The translations under genes were made by a program, and so were the position numbers. 64,000 nt of DNA from contig SWDT01000071.1 in the NCBI GenBank assembly GCA_009193035.1, positions 1 through 64,000 on the forward strand, written 5' to 3'. Under the pieces are notes generated by a model. The model was not told the DNA's origin. It was given only the letters and a program-made list of their open reading frames with translations, and did not search any database. Shown here piece by piece: positions 20,564 through 32,237 of this stretch. The DNA is from Halicephalobus mephisto. Its lineage: Eukaryota > Nematoda > Chromadorea > Rhabditida > Panagrolaimidae. The stretch's first letter is position 1. Each line of letters starts with the position of its first letter.

Positions 20564-22988
20564 ATGGCCAACAAAGACCTGGATACCTTACTGTCAATCT
20601 TAGACGAAGACGATGAAACTAACGAATCTAATTTTTTTTCTAATGATGAAGGTTGATTTTAATTTTATTTTATATATCAAAATCCACGTAATTTTCAGGA
20701 TCAGTTACTGAAACAGATGCTTCATATGTGACTGCTAACGAAACAATGACTCATACGAAGGAACCTGGTGTCCATGACCGCACATCTGAATTTCTAGGTT
20801 TCGATGATGATGTTTTCTTGTCCGATGATGTCTTCGATGATAGATCTTCGATTTCCGAAGGTGAAAGTTCATTTAGAACATGTAATCAGACTGTTATTCA
20901 TGCCAGAGATGAAAACAAGACTCCTGTTCCTGAATATTTGGATTTAGACGAAGAAGAAGAAAATGCCCTAAAGTCAGAACGACAGTCGATGAAATCGAAT
21001 TGTCTTCGAACTCCCCGTGCTGTCAAAGCTGAACTTATGGCGGAACTAGCGTCGAGAAAAGAACCAGTTACAGTTGTAAAAAAAGAAAGAAACAATTCTC
21101 ATGTATTTCTTGGAGATCTCAGTAGCAAAGCGGATAATCTCAAAAAAGCTTTAACGAAAAAAGAAGATAATTTGAAAGCTTTTGATCCTCTCTTTGGCAT
21201 TAGAGTAAAGTGAGTTGACAGATTTCTTTCTTTCTTTGAACGGGCTTTCCAGAGATCCTAAAATATCATCTTCGATTTTGTCTACTTACTGTACTGGATT
21301 CACTAAGTACAAGTTAAGTCATCTTCGACCAAGTAATCCACCGAAAGGAGATTGGGTGACGATGGGTGTGATTGTGGAGAAGGCGGAATACAGAAAAAGT
21401 GCCAAGAACAACGAGTACATGATATGGAAGCTTTCTGATTTGATCAGCTTCCAAGATACTCCTGTTCGAGTTCTTCTTTTCGGAAGCTGTATCCAAGAAC
21501 ACTGGAAGCTTCAAGAAGGCAGCGTTATTACGTTAATGAATCCCCAGTTTGCTGAATCTATGGATAATAAGGGTGAGTTTTCTGTATTTATAAATATAAT
21601 CAGACTTGTTGATTTTTCGAAAGCTTCGATTTCGGTCTTGAATAAGTTTGAAATCGACACTTCTATATGTGATTTCTAATAACAAGGTTCCAGGTGTGAC
21701 ATTAAAGCTCTCAAAGGCAGCTCAAGTTGTATATATTGGAGTTTGTCCTGATTTCGGCCGATGTAAAGGGATAAAAGCGGATGGAAATCGATGTTCTCAG
21801 TACGTCAACATTACAAGCACGGAGTATTGTGTTTATCATATCACTAAAGCTGCTAGAACAACAAGCGCTCGAAGAGGAGCTTTGAATTCTGAATTTAATT
21901 CTCCGATTGGAAGGAGAATTAACAAACCCCTGAACCATTCTGCAAACGACGGAAGTAGTCCACATGTGTTTATTCGAGCTGGATTGAAGAAAGACGAATT
22001 ATTAGCTGGGGAATCGAAACCAAAAACTCAGAAACATTTGTCCAAAGAAGAAATCAGGTCTTTGAAGGAAGCAGAATCTGCTAAACTGGAAGCTCTAAAG
22101 GCAAACAGATTCAATTATGGAGCAAAGAATGTCAAACTTATCCAAAACAAAGATGATCCAGTAAGCTCACCAACTGTGGATTCGAAAGCGGAAGTCAAAC
22201 CATCAATAGATCTAAAAGCGTTTTTGAAAGAACAATTAAAGAGACGAGCAAGTTCCTCGAGACCTCCGTTGATGGAGTTAGTCATTGAGCAGCCGATGAA
22301 TGTACGGAAAGCCAGAGCCGATCTGAATAGACAACGATTGGCAGAGAAAATCCGCCAAGAAGGGGGGTTAAAGAAAGTAGATCCAAATAGACTTGTCAAA
22401 CCAAAGAAGAGACCAATTGGACTGGTGACTTCTGATTCAGACAAGGAAAATCAAGAAACAGAACCTAAAAAGGGCAAATTCACTTCTTCTAACGGGAAAG
22501 TATATTCAGACAAGGATATTGATGCTCTTCTCAACAAGAAATCAATCCATGAAGAAGCTATTCAAGAAGTAGAAAAAGTAAAGGAGGATTTTTATTTTAG
22601 GTCGATGGAAGTAAGGGAAAAGATTGAAACTAAACTAACCGAAACGATGGAAATCAAAGACGTCAAAGTTGTCACTTGTAAGAAGTGCAATTACACTAGT
22701 CAGAAACAAAGTAGTTTCTGCATGATTCAGGGCCATCTTGTCCAGTGGCATAAGGGTACGAAGAAGTTTTTCAAATGCCAGAGTTGCAAACAACGGGTAA
22801 CAACTTTTGAAATTATCCCCACGAAGCCTTGTGAGGTAAGTACTTCGGAGGTGTGTTTAAATGATTCTTTAATTTTTTAGAAATGCGGATCTACTTCTTT
22901 TGATAGAGTGGGAATGGTGGACGAAAGAAAAGTTGAACAAAATAAGCTGATTATTCGAGGAGAAGAGAGGAAATTTGTAAACCGTTGA
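20564..22988 (+). CDS. mcm-10: MCM10 replication initiation factor
   Basis: Five exons (20564-20651, 20699-21209, 21253-21572, 21694-22835, 22881-22988) join in frame to 722 residues. MCM10 binds the CMG helicase and DNA polymerase alpha and is needed to start replication in the nucleus. Residues 1-130 are acidic and disordered. An OB-fold region spans about 215-325 (GDWVTMGVIVEKAEYRK, DTPVRVLLFGSCI). The diagnostic zinc finger is exact: C330-x9-C340-x11-C352-x2-H355. A second Cys cluster near the C-terminus (CKKC, FKCQSC, CEKCGS) matches the metal-binding C-terminal domain. All splice sites are canonical and no frame defect is seen. It is the one clearly conserved housekeeping gene in this half of the window. 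Confidence 0.93.
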
Positions 22989-23313
22989 ATTTCACAGTTG
23001 CTGTTAATTACGATTTGTTGATTTTGTGCTTTTTACAGAGTAACGTTAAATTTGAAAGATTACGTTTTTTGATGTAGTAAAAAGGTTTCGCTCTAGATAA
23101 AAGTTGTTTTAATTCATATGAATCTTGAGGTTCTTACTGTATTTGCGATTCTTAAACTATTTATTTTCCAAATTTATCTTGAAAAAACTGACTCGGATTC
23201 CGATTTGTTAATCGATTCTGAAGCACTGGTAATTGAAGTTGTCTTAGGTTTGGTGCAGATCGCTTAACGGATTTTAAAGACCGCTAAAGAATAACTTATA
23301 TGAATAAGTCCGC
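22989..23313. other. Short intergenic between converging mcm-10 and sulfotransferase A
   Basis: 325 bases with the presumed polyadenylation regions of both genes. No other feature. Confidence 0.5.
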
Positions 23314-25881
23314 CTAATATGAAGACGTTGGCAAGTCGAACCCGAAAATTTTAAAATCCCAGTAGTACATCCGTATGACGTATTCCAGAAGGAAGGGACT
23401 GGATCTCAATCTTTGTTCATAGAAAGCTCTGGCATCAGAAGAGCTTGTTGAATGACCTGTTTTCCCGTCTTTTATTTGATCTCTGATGAATTGAAGAGAT
23501 GCTTCTGGAACCATCTGCGTACGAAGAAAATTTAGAAGGTTGTCGACAAGTTTGCTATCATGTTGTTGAGCAGAATTATAGAGCATGAGTTTGTAACGGT
23601 ATAGTTCTCTATCGAAGTTGCATCGCCTAAGTCGTTAAATTTAAATTTAAACTGAAAATCAACCATACCATGATTGCGGGAAGAAGTGACGGTCTTCAAA
23701 AGTTGATGAAATGAATTCTGAATAGGAATTTTCCATAATTCTTTCATATTCAGTAATTATGAAACAAGTGAGATTTCTCCCACAACCATTACAATATCCT
23801 TCTGGTATGTGGGGTAGTCTAAAATTCGCGGATGATTGACTGTTGAAAATACAGTATCCTACCTAATGCACTTGTCAACGTAGCCAGAGAGGAATTTGTC
23901 TACTGGATCCCTGACAATGGCCAGATAAAGCCAGTCATTTCTTTCATAAGGGTTCATATTCAACAACTGCTGTGTGTGCATAAAAGAGACGTTGTCGTTT
24001 GGTTGTAGACAAAATCTGCAAAATTCCTGGTCAATTTTTCTCAATGGTCTTAAATCCAACCTCCTAAGTTCTTCACGATCAAAAACTAAAGGATTTTCCT
24101 CTTGTGCTAAAGAGAGAATACTATGAGCTTCTCTGAATTTCTGTTCGTTGAATAAGAAACACATTATGGCTTCGAGTATTGTAGACAGATTTTTCTGGAT
24201 AATACATGTTGAAGTTTTATATGCAGGTGCAGACTGAAGACAGGAATGTATTAAGATTGAAAGACTGATAATTAAACTTATGATTGGAAAAAATTAATCA
24301 TTATTTGCAATAATGTCGATTGTCGATTTTTCGAAGCTAAATTTGGTACTTTCCCGTTAGCCGACCGCATCCTCCCGAAATGAAAATTCTTTTGGCGCGC
24401 TTTTAGCCTACTTTAAATGTTTTCTTATTATTTAACGTTTTTCTTCCATTTTCTTATCAGCATGAAGTTATTTGAATTCCCAAGTACAGAAAAAGATGCA
24501 ATATACTTTTTACAAGACCGTGGTGTGCTCCATAGACAAAAGTTCTGTTTAAACGGTCATAGAATGTCTCTGAACATTAATAAAGGACATTGGCGTTGTT
24601 GTAAAAGTACTTGTAGAACTAGTATTAGTTTGCGTAATAATACATGGCCAGAAGGCACACGTTTACCTTTTCTTACTATTATTCGACTTATTTATTTTTG
24701 GTCTCGAAAATGGTCCTCCATTAATAATTGTATAGAAGAGCTTGGCGTGGATAAAAGCACACCGGTGGTGTGGAACGCAGCATTGCGAGAAATTTGTGCA
24801 GAATCTCTAAGCAAAAGAGAAGGAAAATAGGAGGACCTGGTATGATTGTTGAAATAGATGAATCCTTATTTTAATTACAACTTCTCTATTGATAGAGGAA
24901 AATGGAAGTGAACTAACAACCCTTGCACACATCTATCAACATGTTATTCCTCTGTAGGAACTTGTAGTAGTATTTTTCTTTGAATGTGGAGAGTGTAGGA
25001 GGAGAAAAATTGGAAGAAAGCATTAAATATCGAGAGAAATTTTTAAAAATAGGTTAAAACGCGCCAAAAGAATTTTCGTTTCGAGAGGATGCGGTCGGCT
25101 AACGGGAAAGTACCCTAAATTTTTGTGAGAACTTTTGGTATCAACACAAACTTAAAATTCTTCAATTTTCTAGAAGATTTATGGATTCATGTCGACTCAA
25201 TTTCCGTGACAAGACTTTTTTGATTTCGGTACTAATATGATTGCGGGATTCCAAACTTGAATTGATTCGAAACTTGATTTGAAAATTAGAAATCGACAAC
25301 GTGGGTCAGCATTATTACTTAATAATCCCCCAAAAAAACAGGAATCATTGAACGAAAAAGCATTAGTCTCACTGTGAACAATATTTAATTCGTTTTCCAA
25401 ACATAAAGTTGGAAAATAATTTTCTTAACAATGGAACTTACTCTCAACATTGCTTCCATATTCCTCAATTTTACTCCACATCTTCTTTCGTCACTACCAA
25501 TACAAATATTCTTTGTCCATTCGGAGTTGGAAAAATCTGTTCCGAAAGCACTATTTTCTGGCAAGTACTGAATTCATATAAGATTAATCGAATTTGAAAC
25601 CTGTAGGGACTTACATCGCTGTTTTGTTGTACCATTGTCTCCATATCAGAGAGTTTACTCAAACTATCAAGTCGCTTTTGATACTGACGTTCTAATATTT
25701 CGATAAATTCCTTATTAACACAATCACTGCTTTGGATAGTAGGTCTAATTCGACCTGAACAAGTAAAGCTACGTTTAGTAATGTAAATACAATACAGTAG
25801 TAAAACAAATAATGTTGCTAAATAAAAGTGTGATTTTTTCAGGAAGCAAAAGCCAAGAGTGCGTAATTGAGAATGAAGCAT
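23314..25881 (-). CDS. Carbohydrate sulfotransferase (Sulfotransfer_2-like), gene A
   Basis: Six exons (25881-25615, 25567-25442, 24233-24061, 24015-23863, 23818-23669, 23626-23314) give 393 residues. Exon lengths match paralogue C at 32238-33795 almost exactly. Residues 19-34 form a membrane anchor (FYLATLFVLLLYCIYI), so this is a type II Golgi protein. The PAPS-binding loop is IIQKNLSTI, and the second PAPS motif is AIVRDPVDKFLSGYVDKC. Downstream are a GYCNGCGRNLTCF cysteine module, EDRHFFPQSW and a C-terminal MYYWDFKIFGF. Such enzymes transfer sulfate from PAPS to glycans. Intron 2 is about 1.2 kb instead of about 200 nt because a Merlin transposon sits in it, but the coding frame is intact. 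Confidence 0.87.
24345..25114 (+). mobile_element. Merlin-type transposon, decayed, inside a sulfotransferase intron
   Basis: Near-perfect terminal inverted repeats of about 60 bp (ggtactttcccgttagccga... and its reverse complement) are flanked by an 8-bp direct repeat, ctaaattt, at 24337-24344 and 25115-25122. TSDs of 8-9 bp are diagnostic of Merlin. The 770-bp copy encodes a partial IS1595/ISXO2-like transposase. Confidence 0.92.
24462..24874 (+). pseudogene. Truncated Merlin (IS1595/ISXO2-like) transposase
   Basis: The frame from the ATG at 24462 gives an N-terminal zinc-ribbon-like part (CLNGHRMSLNINKGHWRCC, KSTCRTSISLR) and a helical linker. A TAG at 24828-24830 then interrupts. One base out of frame, the catalytic start KIGGPGMIVEIDESLF follows, with the first Asp and the family's VEIDES motif. 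A stop follows immediately and the remaining catalytic domain is missing. It is therefore a dead, internally deleted copy. Confidence 0.85.
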
Positions 25882-28102
25882 TTTTCAAATCCGTGAGAAG
25901 TAAAATTAGATTTAAACAAAAAGAAATATCTAATTCAGTTTTATATATCTACGTTTCGCTCATATCTCAAGTAAAATCTTAAAAAATGAATCTGCATCAA
26001 TACTTACTTTGTCATGCAGATTTCTCTAATCAGATTTGTAATGAAAGAAACTTGAATTGCATGACGACTGTCATACTTCAAACAGATTTCAATATCATCA
26101 TGAAATTTACATTACCGCACTATTGTAACAATCGAAAATGGATGTTATAAAATTATCTTGGCACGGATTTTTTTCCTATATTTTCGTTGACTTAACATTA
26201 TCGCTATGACGTTTCTAAATGGTCGCACAAGAAGGTGATCTCATTTTCGAAGTTTGCATGTACAAAACAATATGTTCGATCTTATATTTGCAAATAGTTT
26301 TGATTTGTAAACTTTTGCCCCATAGTTCCAGTACTTTTACGTCCCAGAGACGCAATTTGAGAAATTTACTTCTGGTGGATTCCCTTTATTGAAAACTCTG
26401 TATCTCATATTTCATTTTTTATTTGAATGATTTAATGATTGAACAAAAGTCAGATTGTTTTGCACGTCTTATAGATCTTTTCTCCGTTTATTTTTTGTGG
26501 AACTCGATTTTGACATGTTGGTTTATTGTAGTTAATCTATGAATGTAAGGGTCATCAAAGGATATGGAACAGTCACGATGGATCATCTAAATAATGATAT
26601 TTAATAGTAGAAACTAGTAAACAACAGGATTTCCTTTTGGAGTATGACATCATAGTTAGTGTTTGCTCCATAGCTGTAGATCTCAAAGTGTAGATATCAT
26701 GAAAAGAGCTAAGTAGGCTAGATTTTATCTAGTGAATTTGTGAATTTTTAGTGATCGAGATTTGTGATTTTAAATATCCTGATTTTAAAAGTTAGTCTCC
26801 ATTTTTCAAAATTTGTAACTGCTAATTTCCAAACAAAACGTCATTTATGCGGGAACACTAACTAATTCTATCACTAACAATTTTAGTTTTTCAACTCCTC
26901 AACAATTTGATATATCTTCTGTTAAGGAGTTCACTTCAAAGGTTCAGAGAAGAAATGGCATCCCTTTCAACATAATCACTCACATGGAAAAAATCAATAC
27001 TTTCAACCAATTTTCTCTATAAGCATTGATAACGACATTAATAGCACTTTCGATGAAAGTTGGGTATTTAGAAATTAATTAATTTGAGGTTTTTATTTTA
27101 TTTTTTTGATATTTTATGTGGCTAACTTGAGCGGCTTTAACTTACTCCAAAACTGGTTTTCCGTCGCATAAAATAATAACTTTAATGACATTTAGATTTG
27201 TAATTACAATAACTTGTACTTCATAGAACATTAGTTTTTTATTTTCATCTTATTAGCCCGTTATTAAAAATACAAATATTTTAAATTCTACAGTAAGATG
27301 CGGAACTGCATTAGCGTTGAAAGTTCTGAGAATTCTTTGACATTACTAATAGTATTTTACTAGCGTTTGTCGTCTCAAGACTTGCCTAGATTTTAAAAAA
27401 TCTGCTCGAAAACGTTATTAGATAGCTTATTCATTATTTGAAGGTAGAATTCAAATTTGTCTAAATCCGCTGTGTTTTTACTCTTCTGTAAGTAGGTGTA
27501 ATTTCAAATGTAAACTGTCAAAATGATTTTACTTTAGTATAGCTGGAATATACTATTAATAATTTTGAATTTTCAGACAAATACATAAATCTCATGGAAT
27601 ATCACAAGAAATATGAAATTCAAAATATTATAGAAAAACAAAATTCATCGCAAAATCCTAGGAATAATTGTTCCATAATGAACTTTCAAAACTTTTTGGT
27701 TGAGATTAGAAATTCTATAACCTTACTTTTTTACAAAGTTAAAGGGACTGAAATTTGATAATACTATATCATACAAAAAGTATCATATTTATGCTGTGTA
27801 AATATTCGCAAATTTTCGATCCCTATGATTGAATGAGGATTTTAAACCTTTATAAGAATTAACCATGTATTCTACTAATACAATTTTGTAAAAATGAATT
27901 CTTTAATTTCTTCGTCAATCCTTTGCAAGAACAAAAATTTGCAGCAAATGGTAGGTCACAGAAGGTATCCGGTTGTCTCAAACTTCTCCTATAGGTTATG
28001 TTGGTCATAATAGAGTACTTTCCTTCTTTGTTTTCGATAATAAACGTTCAGAACCTTCCATTTCCTAGATATGTTCGAAATTGGAGCTTATAGAGATTCA
28101 CA
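25882..28102. other. Intergenic region with dispersed repeats
   Basis: Positions 25882-26130 are the upstream region of sulfotransferase A and match 31990-32237 in reverse complement. Positions 26395-26700 match 31375-31660 directly. From 26850 to 28100 I see only AT-rich DNA with no gene. Confidence 0.6.
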
Positions 28103-28971
28103 TCAGTGATTCTTGGGAAGTGGACTTGTTCTAAGTATTGAAGATAAATAAGGGCTTAGTGTGAAAGGATTACAAATACTCATCATTGGTATTGTTATGT
28201 TGTTCATTATAGACATAGTAAAATTGGTCATATTGCTGGCAATAGATTTATCGGGAATAAGTGTTTTCTGGATTTCACAAATACAGAGGTCAGGGAGAAT
28301 CATTAGAGATTTGCAACTTCTATGTTCCTCGATGGGTTTGAAGAATGATTTTCCGTACAGAACTAGGTTTTCTTTTGAGAATTTCGGGTCTTTGGAGTCA
28401 GCAATATCTACGAGGGTCGCGAAGAGATCATAGTGGGTAGTCAATCTCCGAGAATTGTTTTTCACGATATCGACGACTTCCGGATGGTTTTCTCGAAGAG
28501 CTTTTGGGAGACTAATGAATAAAGCCGGGTTGAGGTTTTCTCTGTGACCTGCTGAAATATTCCTAAAGTCACCATATCTTGGTCCATGATCACCCATGAG
28601 GATAAAGTAGGAATTTTCTAGTTCTTTTTCTATAGATTTGAAATGTTTTAAAAACTCTTCATCAAAGGGATATAGTGCATTAATGTCATCGTGAGCCAAA
28701 TGAGTATTCTAACTGAGGCTAAAAGTTGATTTCGTAAGAAATACAAAATAAGTAAGAGAGGACAATGCACGTACCTAAACTTAGGCAATTCGGCGTATTC
28801 TCTGGCAAAGCTATTCAAATAATCAATTGATACTGGCATCTCCACATTACTACTGGAATAAGAAAAAAGAATGAACATAAATAAGCCAATACAAAGCGCG
28901 GGAATTATTAGTAGAAAACTATGTGATGACAATATTCTGTTCGGTATGTACTTGGTAAATTTAGCTCTCAT
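28103..28971 (-). CDS. Internally truncated DUF229-family protein
   Basis: Two exons can be joined in frame: 28971-28771 (anchor FLLIIPALCIGLFMFILF, then DYLNSFAREYAELPKF) and 28708-28103 (NTHLAHDDINALYPF, the strongly conserved MGDHGPRYGDFRN, SLPKALRENHP). The product would be 268 residues. DUF229 proteins are nematode membrane proteins with a sulfatase-like fold and are normally about 600 residues long. Here the anchor is fused almost directly to the C-terminal half, so the N-terminal catalytic part is gone. The donor choice is my best reading (TAC/gtgcat; a nearby alternative breaks the frame), so a pseudogene is equally likely. The missing N-terminal type of sequence occurs as orphan fragments at 182-574 and 10110-10502. 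Confidence 0.6.
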
Positions 28972-29004
28972 TTTTCCTCAGAATACTAGTAACAAAACGA
29001 AAGT

Positions 29005-29385
29005 AATAATATTAACTATTTAAAAATCAGTAGTAGAGAACTTAAATTTAACTACGTTGAATACCGTGAATAAAAAATTGGGTTGACAATTCATGACGTT
29101 TCTAACAAGATCTTATCGTAAAGTGAATGACATCAAGTCTCTCCAGGGAAGATTTTAATCAAGAGTACTTTATCTTTGTTTTTTATTCTACGAAGTAAAC
29201 AACAATGGAAGCTTGAATTGCGATACAAATTTTTAGCTTTTTCATAAGAATTTTTATCTTAAACACGAATTTAACATAATTTCGTAATGAAATGGTCATA
29301 GCCATTAGCCGTATTCTGTTTTACTGTAAATTTACAATAAAGGTTTAAGAATATTAACGCAGCTTGAAGATAAAAATTAACTCTA
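29005..29385 (+). repeat. Copy of the bgnt-DUF229 intergenic block
   Basis: About 380 bases match 640-1017 directly and 9710-10025 in reverse complement, including the last bases of the bgnt coding exon (gcagcttgaagataaaaat). It lies immediately upstream of the truncated DUF229 gene on the same relative strand. Confidence 0.9.
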
Positions 29386-29858
29386 GTTTTGATTAACAAC
29401 TCCTTACAAATTTACAAAAGCATATTATATGTATTATCTTTCATAATACTTTTCTCATAGTATTAATTGAAAAGATGAATAACGTAATATTAATTTAGGT
29501 TCTGTTGAAGCTTTTGAATAATCATATAGCTTAGAAGGTTTCTTGTGATGAAATATTCCCTTTTACCAACATGACGATTGTAGGTTCTTACTATATTAGA
29601 TTTTTATAATATACTTTATTTTATCTCGCTGTTCTCCTAAAATAAAGAGTAGTTCTCTTTGTGAAGTGCTAAACGATTTTCCGAAGATCATCGGATGAAT
29701 TAAATTTCGTTTTCCATGACTGTATATTCATTGCCAAATTTGATAATTGGTAACAAATTTAGATAAACCATTGACACTCATATTCATTACCGGCCGCAAA
29801 AGTTGGAAATTTTTTGTGGGGGTTTTTTTCTATGATTTACTTTATTATACAAAGTTTA
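29386..29858. other. Intergenic, no feature seen
   Basis: About 470 bases of AT-rich DNA between the repeat block and the 3' end of sulfotransferase B. Confidence 0.5.
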
Positions 29859-30879
29859 TTAGTGAGGAATATTCGGAAGAGGGAATCCAAAAAGCAAAAA
29901 GTCGTAGTAGTACATTCTCTTTAACAATGCCATCACTTGATGATTACTATAAACTTCTTTTTCAACCAGTTTTCTTATTTTCAAACTACTGGTGGTGTGC
30001 TTTGTTTGCCCGCTGTGGAGTTGATTGTCGATGAAAGCTATCGATTCATCTGATACGTTTTGTCTCTTCAGAAAAATATACAACTTTTGGAAAGTAGCAT
30101 CAGGATCTTCACTGGAGTGTTTGATGAACTTAAACCGTTCGTAATGTTCATAAAACTGACAGCGCCAATTCTGAGGGAAAAAATGACGGTCATCATAGGA
30201 ATTTAGTATCATTCCATTTGAGAAATGCATCATTCTGTTGTATTCTTTTTCCGCAAAACAAGAAACATTCGTTTGACATCCGTTACAGTATTCAGGAAAC
30301 TTAGTCCACAACTTTTGCCTGGAATTGCTACTTTTTTCAACAATTAATACATACAAACTTACAGAAGGCATTTATCGACAAATCCACTAATGAATCTCTC
30401 GACGGGATCCCTTACAATAGCAATGTGCAACCAGTCATCCAGATCTATGTCAAATTTTTCTACTAGTTCCTCCATTTCGGAAGCTTCGTTCTCCATTCGA
30501 CAAGTTCGAGTCGGAAATTTTTCAGTATTGAAATTTGCATTTTTATTGACATAATTAGTCTCATTGTAGAGATAACAAGTAATGGCTGTCATAATTGTCG
30601 ACAAATTTTTTTCTATTGCACAAAAGTTGATTTTATATTTAGAGGAGGTCTATAGAATTAATTAAACCTAGTTGGTAAAAGAAGACAAACCCGAAATCTC
30701 TTTTCAAATTCTTTAAACTTAGGGACATAGATTTCTCTTTCTTTTTTCTCGCAGCGTTGTAGACCTTTCATTTTCTTTTCTACATTTCCAGGATTCAGAT
30801 CGAAAGTCCAAAAAGTATATAATATACATAGCAAAAGACAAAGAATCAAAAAAATCCTTTGAAACCAAATTAAAAACAT
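29859..30879 (-). CDS. Carbohydrate sulfotransferase (Sulfotransfer_2-like), gene B
   Basis: Three exons (30879-30691, 30649-30363, 30318-29859) give 311 residues. The ATG chosen at 30879 starts directly at the membrane anchor (IFLILCLLLCILYTFW). The PAPS loop is AIEKNLSTIMTAIT. The second PAPS motif is AIVRDPVERFISGFVDKC, followed by YCNGCQTNVSCF, DDRHFFPQNWRC and a C-terminal MYYYDFLLFGF. It is shorter than genes A and C because two introns are absent and the stem is shorter. It is therefore an older paralogue, not a recent copy. Golgi sulfation of glycans is expected and the acceptor is unknown. Its upstream DNA is shared with mcm-10 (see 19560-20266). Confidence 0.86.
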
Positions 30880-30929
30880 TTCGAAAAAAACTACTAAATG
30901 GGAATTCCTAATAAGAAAAATACTGCGCC

Positions 30930-31650
30930 TCGAAGGCGGGGAATGAAAAATGCGCACTTACAAAATAAAGGAGGGAAATACAGGGTTATCAACAGTGAGA
31001 TCTCATAGTGTTTTTCTCCTTGCATTACCTTTTATCGATGGATTCAATTGCTCAAGTTGGATGTCGTGAATAAGATTCATTCTTTAATTAACCGTTACTG
31101 ACAGTGAAAATGATCAAATAGGAACCTTGAAAGATGCTTGAGATCAAAAACAAACAAGCATTTGCAAGCTATTTTAAGAAAATAGTAAGAAATTGATAGA
31201 ACAAATTGTAAAACAGAAACCTTGGAACTTGAAACAATGACAAAGTTAAAGAAAGTTTGGTTTCTATCATTATTGATCTAAATTATCGTTTTCTCATGAC
31301 TACCCTTTGGGGATCGTAATTTCACAATCATATCATCAGTACATGTTCTGTGTCCGACGACTCTGTACCTCATATTTTATTTTTTATTTGAATAATTTAA
31401 TGATTGAAAAAAAGTCAGATTGTTTTGCACGTCTTATAGATCTTTTCTCCGTTTATTTTTTATGGAACTCGATTTTGACATGTTGGTTTATTGTAGTTAA
31501 TCTATGAATATAAGGATCATCAAAGGATATGGAACAGTCACGATGGATCATCTAAATAATGATATTTAATAGTAGAAACTAGTAAACAACAGAATGTCCT
31601 TTTGGAGCATGACATCATAGTTGATGTTTGCTCTAAAGGTGAAGATCTCA
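30930..31650 (-). repeat. Duplicated upstream block (partner 19560-20266, inverted)
   Basis: The reverse complement matches the mcm-10 upstream block. It includes the tail 'cattccccgcctt' at its inner end, and an insertion-like segment (31375-31500) is shared instead with 26395-26545. Confidence 0.85.
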
Positions 31651-32237
31651 AAGTATAGATGTCATAAAAAATCAATTTAAATTACTTCATTTAGTAGAAT
31701 TACGAAATATCAAACATTGTGATGTTAAAAGTAAAGATAAAATATTCATTGCAGATTTCATATCTGTAAGTCCAATCATCCTTTGCTAGATGCTTTTATT
31801 CGCGTCTAAATGTAGCTTTAAGTTTTCTAAACTTTCATCAAGATATGGATAAAGGTACGCAAAGCACTTTTTAAGTACAGTTCTTTCTCTTGCTAAGATA
31901 TTTACTGTTAGACAAATACTCAAAAGCTCAGCATTTGAAAGTCCTAAGTATATGTCAAAATAATTTCACAGTCACTTCCATTTTTGATTCTTACAATAGT
32001 GCGGTAATGTAATTTTCATGATGATATTGAAATCTGTTTGAAGTATGACAGTCGTCATGCAATTCAAGTTTCTTTCATTACAAATCTGATTAGAGAAATC
32101 TGCATGACAAAGTAAGTATTGATGCAGATTCATTTTTTAAGATTTTACTTGAGATATGAGCGAAACGTAGATATATAAAACTGAATTAGATATTTCTTTT
32201 TGTTTAAATCTAATTTTACTTTTCACGGATTTGAAAA
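31651..32237. other. Upstream region of sulfotransferase C
   Basis: No gene. Positions 31990-32237 are the promoter-proximal region shared with sulfotransferase A (25882-26130, inverted), nearly identical up to the ATG. Confidence 0.65.
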
